A stretch of 64,000 nucleotides of DNA. It comes from JACNIZ01 sp964344765. GTDB taxonomy: Bacteria > Planctomycetota > UBA1135. The notes beneath the pieces are model-generated. The model was given only the letters and a program-made list of their open reading frames with translations. It was not told the origin of the DNA and did not search any database. Positions 60,642 through 64,000 of this stretch are shown here, piece after piece. The first letter of the stretch is position 1. Each line of letters starts with the position of its first letter. The stretch is taken from NCBI GenBank assembly GCA_964344765.1, contig CAYFOM010000017.1, positions 25,231 through 89,230 on the forward strand, read 5' to 3'. Position numbers and translations under genes: made by a program.

Positions 60642-62342
60642 ATGAAATTCCGGTGGATTTCCCTGATTTCCGTGTTCGTAACGGCCGCCCCAGCCGTGGC
60701 GCAAAACCCCTATGCCCAGGTCGTCAATCCAACGACCCAAGAAGCGGCTGACTTCGAGAAGTTGACGCCGGTGCAGATCGGCAACGTCACCTTCCATCGC
60801 GCGGTGCTGGCGAACGGATTACGCGCGCTGGCAGTGCAAGACGCCGGGAGCGACGGCGCGAACGGAGCGGTCAGCAATACCGGTAAGGCGGCTGGGACCG
60901 CGTCGGTATTTGTGGTGATTGGAGCGGGCAATCGCGACGAATCGATGGAAACTACTGGCCTGGCGCACCTTACGGAGCATGCGTTGTACACCGGTACGGC
61001 GACGACCGGAGCTGATGAGCACGATCGCATCGTCAAGAAGGAGTTGAACGCCGAGTCCAACGCCTTCACCCGCGACGATTACACGCTGTACTACGACCAC
61101 GGAATTCCGGCCGATTCCATCGCCCGCGTGCTGGTGATGGAAGCCGATCGCATGGCCAATTTGACCTTCGAGGAAGCACCAGTTTTGCACGAGCGCGAGC
61201 GGTTGCGCATCGAGGAAGCGCACACTTGGCGGCCGAGCACCACGCGCGAGGAGCAACTCGAGTCGGCGGTTTATCGGCGCGAGGGATACCGCTTCGGCTT
61301 GCGAGATGACAAAGGTCATACCAAGGCGCCGGGCATTGAGCTGCCGCCGATCGAGGAGTTCTACCGCACTTACTACCGTCCGGATAACGCGGCGGTGGTG
61401 GTCGTCACGCCGAACGATCCGCAGGAAGCCCTGAAGCAGATTGCGTCGGCGTTTGCGGGTTGGAAGCGGCCGAATACTCCGTTGCCGAATCGCGTCGGCG
61501 AAGGCGAACCGTTGGGAGCGCGGGCGGCGAAGTTCGATTCGGATTTGGCGCGCGACCGCATTGAGTTTTGTTGGATCGTGCCGCCGCGCATGCACAAGGA
61601 TTCGGCGGCCATCGCATTGTTGGCACGCTTGTTGGATCGTCGCGAAACCAGCGCCGGCGAACCCTTCCAAGTTAGTTCTCGCGAACGCCAGGGAAGTGGA
61701 TTGTTCACCATTGCCGCCACCGGCGAAGGCGCGTACCAAGAATTGGAGGCGTTGATGGCGCAGTTGCAGGAATCCGGTCCGACGCTGGATGAAATCGGCA
61801 AAGCCGTGCGCGAGGAGCGCGATCGCTTCCTCAATTTGCCGTTGCGCGCACGTCCGTATTTCTCGCTGGCTGCCGACATGGGACGGATGGCGGTTTACCG
61901 CGAAGACGAGTGGATCGCTGGTTATCACAAGCGCATTGACGCCGCCGGAGGTGCCGGTTTAACCGCCGCCGTGAAGCGTTGGCTCAGTCCCAAACGCCGA
62001 GTCGTGGTGCATTTCGCGCCGAAGTCGGACGTCGTCGCCGAGATTGAACTGCCGGAAGGCACCGAGGCGTTGGCTACCTACGCGCAAGAGGCGATGGAGG
62101 GCGGCGAGTATCAGAAGGCCGTAGTTGCGTATACTGAGCTGCTGAACCGCAAGCCGAACAAGATGAACACCGTGATCTACTTGTACTACCGCGGTTCGCT
62201 CCACATGGATCACAAAAACTACGACGAAGCAATCGCCGACTTCGAGACGGCGCTGAAGGTCGTCGACTACCCCGCAGTGCGTGATGCACTGGAAGAAGCC
62301 AAGCGCCTTCGTGACGAGGCGCCCGGACTACGAGACAAATGA
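60642..62342 (+). CDS. M16 (insulinase-type) zinc peptidase with TPR tail
   Basis: Exported 566-residue protein. Signal peptide MKFRWISLISVFVTAAPAVAQ. The inverted zinc motif H-x-x-E-H is HLTEH (His109, Glu112, His113), and the distal zinc Glu is in RLRIEEAHTWRP. The second, non-catalytic M16 half (about 235-470) has YRTYYRPDNAAVVVVTP. The C-terminal ~90 residues carry one to two TPR units (GEYQKAVVAYTELLNRKPNK, YDEAIADFETALKV), unusual for this family. Its last bases overlap the start of the CBS gene (ATGA). Confidence 0.88.
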   Translation: MKFRWISLISVFVTAAPAVAQNPYAQVVNPTTQEAADFEKLTPVQIGNVTFHRAVLANGLRALAVQDAGSDGANGAVSNTGKAAGTASVFVVIGAGNRDESMETTGLAHLTEHALYTGTATTGADEHDRIVKKELNAESNAFTRDDYTLYYDHGIPADSIARVLVMEADRMANLTFEEAPVLHERERLRIEEAHTWRPSTTREEQLESAVYRREGYRFGLRDDKGHTKAPGIELPPIEEFYRTYYRPDNAAVVVVTPNDPQEALKQIASAFAGWKRPNTPLPNRVGEGEPLGARAAKFDSDLARDRIEFCWIVPPRMHKDSAAIALLARLLDRRETSAGEPFQVSSRERQGSGLFTIAATGEGAYQELEALMAQLQESGPTLDEIGKAVREERDRFLNLPLRARPYFSLAADMGRMAVYREDEWIAGYHKRIDAAGGAGLTAAVKRWLSPKRRVVVHFAPKSDVVAEIELPEGTEALATYAQEAMEGGEYQKAVVAYTELLNRKPNKMNTVIYLYYRGSLHMDHKNYDEAIADFETALKVVDYPAVRDALEEAKRLRDEAPGLRDK

Positions 62343-62731
62343 ACGTCAAAATCTCCGACTTGATGAGCAAAAACGTCGTGACCACGACGCGGGTACAAAC
62401 CGTGGGCCAGGCGCGCGGCTTGATGGACGAATACGGCATCCACGCGCTGCCGGTGATCAACGACAGCGACAAGCCGGTCGGCATCGTGACCGCGGTGGAC
62501 TTGATGAACGCGCCGTCGGACATGGTGAAGGTCAAAGACGTGATGACCAAAGACGTTCTGACGATTCCGCAGTACAACGGACCGCACCAGGCGGCGCGGT
62601 TGATGCGTAAGCACGGTATTCACCACGTGATCGTGATGCACGACAAGACCGTTGTCGGTCTGCTGAGCAGTTTCGATTTGCTGCAGTTGGTCGAAGACCA
62701 TCGCTACGTGGCGAAAAACGCGCCGAAGTAG
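62339..62731 (+). CDS. CBS-pair domain protein
   Basis: A 130-residue protein consisting of two CBS modules (KISDLMSKNVVTTTRVQTVG...GIHALPVIND and VKDVMTKDVLTIPQYNG...GIHHVIVMHDKTVVGLLS). Such pairs bind adenine nucleotides or other ligands and regulate partners. It starts within the last four bases of the M16 peptidase gene, so both are co-translated. No transporter or enzyme domain is attached. Confidence 0.9.
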   Translation: MNVKISDLMSKNVVTTTRVQTVGQARGLMDEYGIHALPVINDSDKPVGIVTAVDLMNAPSDMVKVKDVMTKDVLTIPQYNGPHQAARLMRKHGIHHVIVMHDKTVVGLLSSFDLLQLVEDHRYVAKNAPK

Positions 62732-62789
62732 TTGAGAACGAGTCGCATCGGCAAGTGATAAATATCCTTGCCTTTTAAGAACTTAGCGC

Positions 62790-62820
62790 AGATGCTGGGG
62801 GTTCCATCCCCCCAGCATCT
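62790..62820. promoter_or_regulatory. Perfect 12-pair hairpin abutting a start codon
   Basis: AGATGCTGGGGG (62790-62801) and CCCCCAGCATCT (62809-62820) are perfect inverted repeats with a seven-base loop. The right arm ends exactly at the base before ATG 62821. No T-run follows, so it is not a standard intrinsic terminator in the plus direction. It would hide any initiation region in RNA, unless transcription starts at the ATG. Confidence 0.6.
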
Positions 62821-63840
62821 ATGCGTTCCACCCACCTGAAAATTTGGCGAGTCGTGCAAACTGCGGTTTGGTTATTGGGAGCCGCAATCCTCGTCGCCCT
62901 ATTCCTTTGGCCCACCATCGGGCTGCATGCTTTTTGGAATGTACTCATTCCCGTGGCTCCGGCACTCTTAGCCATCGCCCCTGGAGTGTGGCGCAACATT
63001 TGTCCGATGGCGTCGACCGCTTTGCTCGGTCGCCACGTCGGCCTAAGCTCGCGTAATCCCGTTTCGGTTCTTTGGCAGGGGAGGTTGTTTCTGATTGGGG
63101 TCGTTTTGCTTTACGCAATTGTTCCCCTTCGCCACGTGGTTATGGACCTGAGTGGACCGGCAACGGGCGTCGCCATTCTTTTTCTAGCTGCGATGTCGGC
63201 ATGGATGGGCTGGCGCTATGAATGGAAGAGCGGCTGGTGTTCGGGCATGTGTCCGGTTCACCCGGTTGAGCGACTTTATGGATCCTCGCCGGTGGTTTCA
63301 CCGCCCAATGCACATTGCCATACTTGTGAGCAGTGCGTCACACCGTGTGCGGATACCACCCCAAAACTGGATCCACTAACCGCCAACGGAACCACGGCCA
63401 GATCATTCGCCGGCCATCTCATGGTCGGCGGATTTGCCGGCTTCATTTGGGGTTGGTTCCAGGTGCAGGATTACGCCAACGGCGGAGGTTGGGCCCATCT
63501 AAGCGAAGCATTCGGGTGGCCAACCATAGGAACAGCGATCACATTGGCGACGTACTTCTTGCTGCGTAAACGCATGTCGCCTCTGCTCCTGAATCGATTT
63601 TTCGCCGCCGCCGCAATCGCGTGTTACTGCTGGTACCGCCTACCGATGCTTTTTGGCTTCGGACCCTTCCCTGGCGATGAAATGTTGGTCAACCTATCAG
63701 CGCAACTCGGTGAATGGTTCCCCACGATCTCGCGCATCGTGACCACGACCTTTTTTGCCTGGTGGTTAATTGGCCGTCGCAACATACGCCGAGCCTGGCT
63801 CATCCGCCCGCCGCTGGGTCAGACGGTTAAAGTCAACTAA
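62821..63840 (+). CDS. Membrane 4Fe-4S protein (NapH/NosR-like)
   Basis: A 339-residue inner membrane protein with about eight helices. It has a ferredoxin-type motif CHTCEQCVTPC (C-x2-C-x2-C-x3-C) and additional Cys-Pro sites: NICPMAS and CSGMCPVHPVERLY. This layout resembles the polyferredoxin membrane subunits NapH/NosR/RdxA that pass electrons across the membrane, but no flavin, nap or nos genes are adjacent. It may be an electron-transfer component for an unlinked reductase. The start ATG follows a strong hairpin directly, with no ribosome binding site. Confidence 0.78.
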   Translation: MRSTHLKIWRVVQTAVWLLGAAILVALFLWPTIGLHAFWNVLIPVAPALLAIAPGVWRNICPMASTALLGRHVGLSSRNPVSVLWQGRLFLIGVVLLYAIVPLRHVVMDLSGPATGVAILFLAAMSAWMGWRYEWKSGWCSGMCPVHPVERLYGSSPVVSPPNAHCHTCEQCVTPCADTTPKLDPLTANGTTARSFAGHLMVGGFAGFIWGWFQVQDYANGGGWAHLSEAFGWPTIGTAITLATYFLLRKRMSPLLLNRFFAAAAIACYCWYRLPMLFGFGPFPGDEMLVNLSAQLGEWFPTISRIVTTTFFAWWLIGRRNIRRAWLIRPPLGQTVKVN

Positions 63841-63852
63841 ACAGTTTTCGTC

Positions 63853-63883
63853 GGCTGGTAGGATTACCGAGCCACCTATCAAT
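63853..63883 (+). repeat. Short dispersed repeat, copy 2
   Basis: Counterpart of the sequence at 6925-6957; 31 bases starting GGCTGGTAGGATT and ending GAGCCACCTATCAAT. It lies 13 bases after the membrane iron-sulfur gene. Here the left GGCTGGT and ACCGAGCC could form a small bulged stem. Confidence 0.5.
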
Positions 63884-64000
63884 CTGCTGCGCGAGCGTGG
63901 ATCCTGTGGATGGCGATGAAGTCTGCGGGCAACTTAATGGTCGCCCGCATGATCTGCCTCCCGAAAATCGGGCCACCCAGAGTTGTGCATTTCGGTCAAA
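63884..64000. other. Window-end intergenic sequence with small hairpins
   Basis: No open reading frame of note. Two stems are visible: GCGGGC with GCCCGC (about 63926-63956) and CCCGA-AAA-TCGGG (about 63960-63972). They may belong to a small RNA or a terminator, but no T-run follows and I cannot assign a class. Confidence 0.3.

Noticed and set aside
1..64000. CRISPR arrays, tRNA or rRNA genes, insertion sequences, prophage genes
   Set aside because: I looked for regular spaced repeats, cloverleaf ends and transposase or integrase motifs and saw none.

Overview
This is a GC-rich (roughly 58 percent by eye), densely packed bacterial chromosome segment with about 50 protein genes and no rRNA, tRNA, CRISPR or insertion sequence that I can recognise. 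The gene content points to a Gram-negative, probably marine, Planctomycetota-like bacterium. The reasons are an ECF sigma factor overlapping a Ser/Thr kinase with a TPR-like tail, several exported FG-GAP and beta-propeller proteins with long C-terminal tails, an exported CarboxypepD_reg-type protein, a solitary secretin-like lipoprotein, a pyrophosphatase of the sodium-pump-like type and a beta-barrel porin ending in Phe. This placement is inference from gene families, since no ribosomal marker lies in the window.

Layout. 1-5741: a plus-strand operon of ftsK, rimO, pgsA and a stripped-down sigma-54 activator. 5751-10110: a glycosyltransferase, a 595-base leader region, a major porin with a strong terminator, a palindromic repeat element and a metallophosphatase. 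10119-16995: rsfS, membrane pyrophosphatase, DedA, an FHA protein, a second glycosyltransferase, an isocitrate/isopropylmalate dehydrogenase-like enzyme and serine acetyltransferase. 17016-26278: methyltransferase, cation transporter, exported repeat protein, histidine ammonia-lyase with an unusual Ala-Cys-Gly cofactor triad, a DMT transporter, a four-gene unknown cluster and a GT2 enzyme. 26311-29450: mtnA followed by a class II aldolase/short-chain dehydrogenase fusion, a likely salvage route for 5'-deoxyadenosine or methylthioadenosine. 29528-34337: exported beta-propeller protein, then the ECF sigma/kinase pair. 34402-41045: a cyanophycin cluster (isoaspartyl dipeptidase, cyanophycinase, cyanophycin synthetase, and a second Mur-ligase protein lacking ATP-grasp). 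41136-50812: exported and surface proteins, VOC and PAS proteins, a cation transporter, a MORN/toroid/DnaJ-zinc-finger protein and a His-rich barrel-like protein. 50828-59043: ArsR regulator with a lipid desaturase/hydroxylase, an amidohydrolase, and two two-component systems around an exported peptidylarginine-deiminase-like enzyme. 59071-64000: FG-GAP protein, M16 peptidase with TPR, CBS protein, membrane iron-sulfur protein, and the second copy of a short repeat also found near 6925.

Two metabolic modules stand out. The cyanophycin cluster holds both synthesis and breakdown of an Asp/Arg storage polymer in one tight run of genes, plus an extra ligase whose job is open. The mtnA-aldolase-dehydrogenase pair would split a 5-deoxy- or 5-methylthio-pentulose phosphate into DHAP and an aldehyde, and then process the aldehyde on the same polypeptide.

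A window-wide pattern is that at least ten genes carry a TANNNT hexamer (mostly TAAAAT, TAGAAT or TACAAT) only 6 to 10 bases before the start codon and no Shine-Dalgarno sequence, which suggests leaderless transcription is common here.
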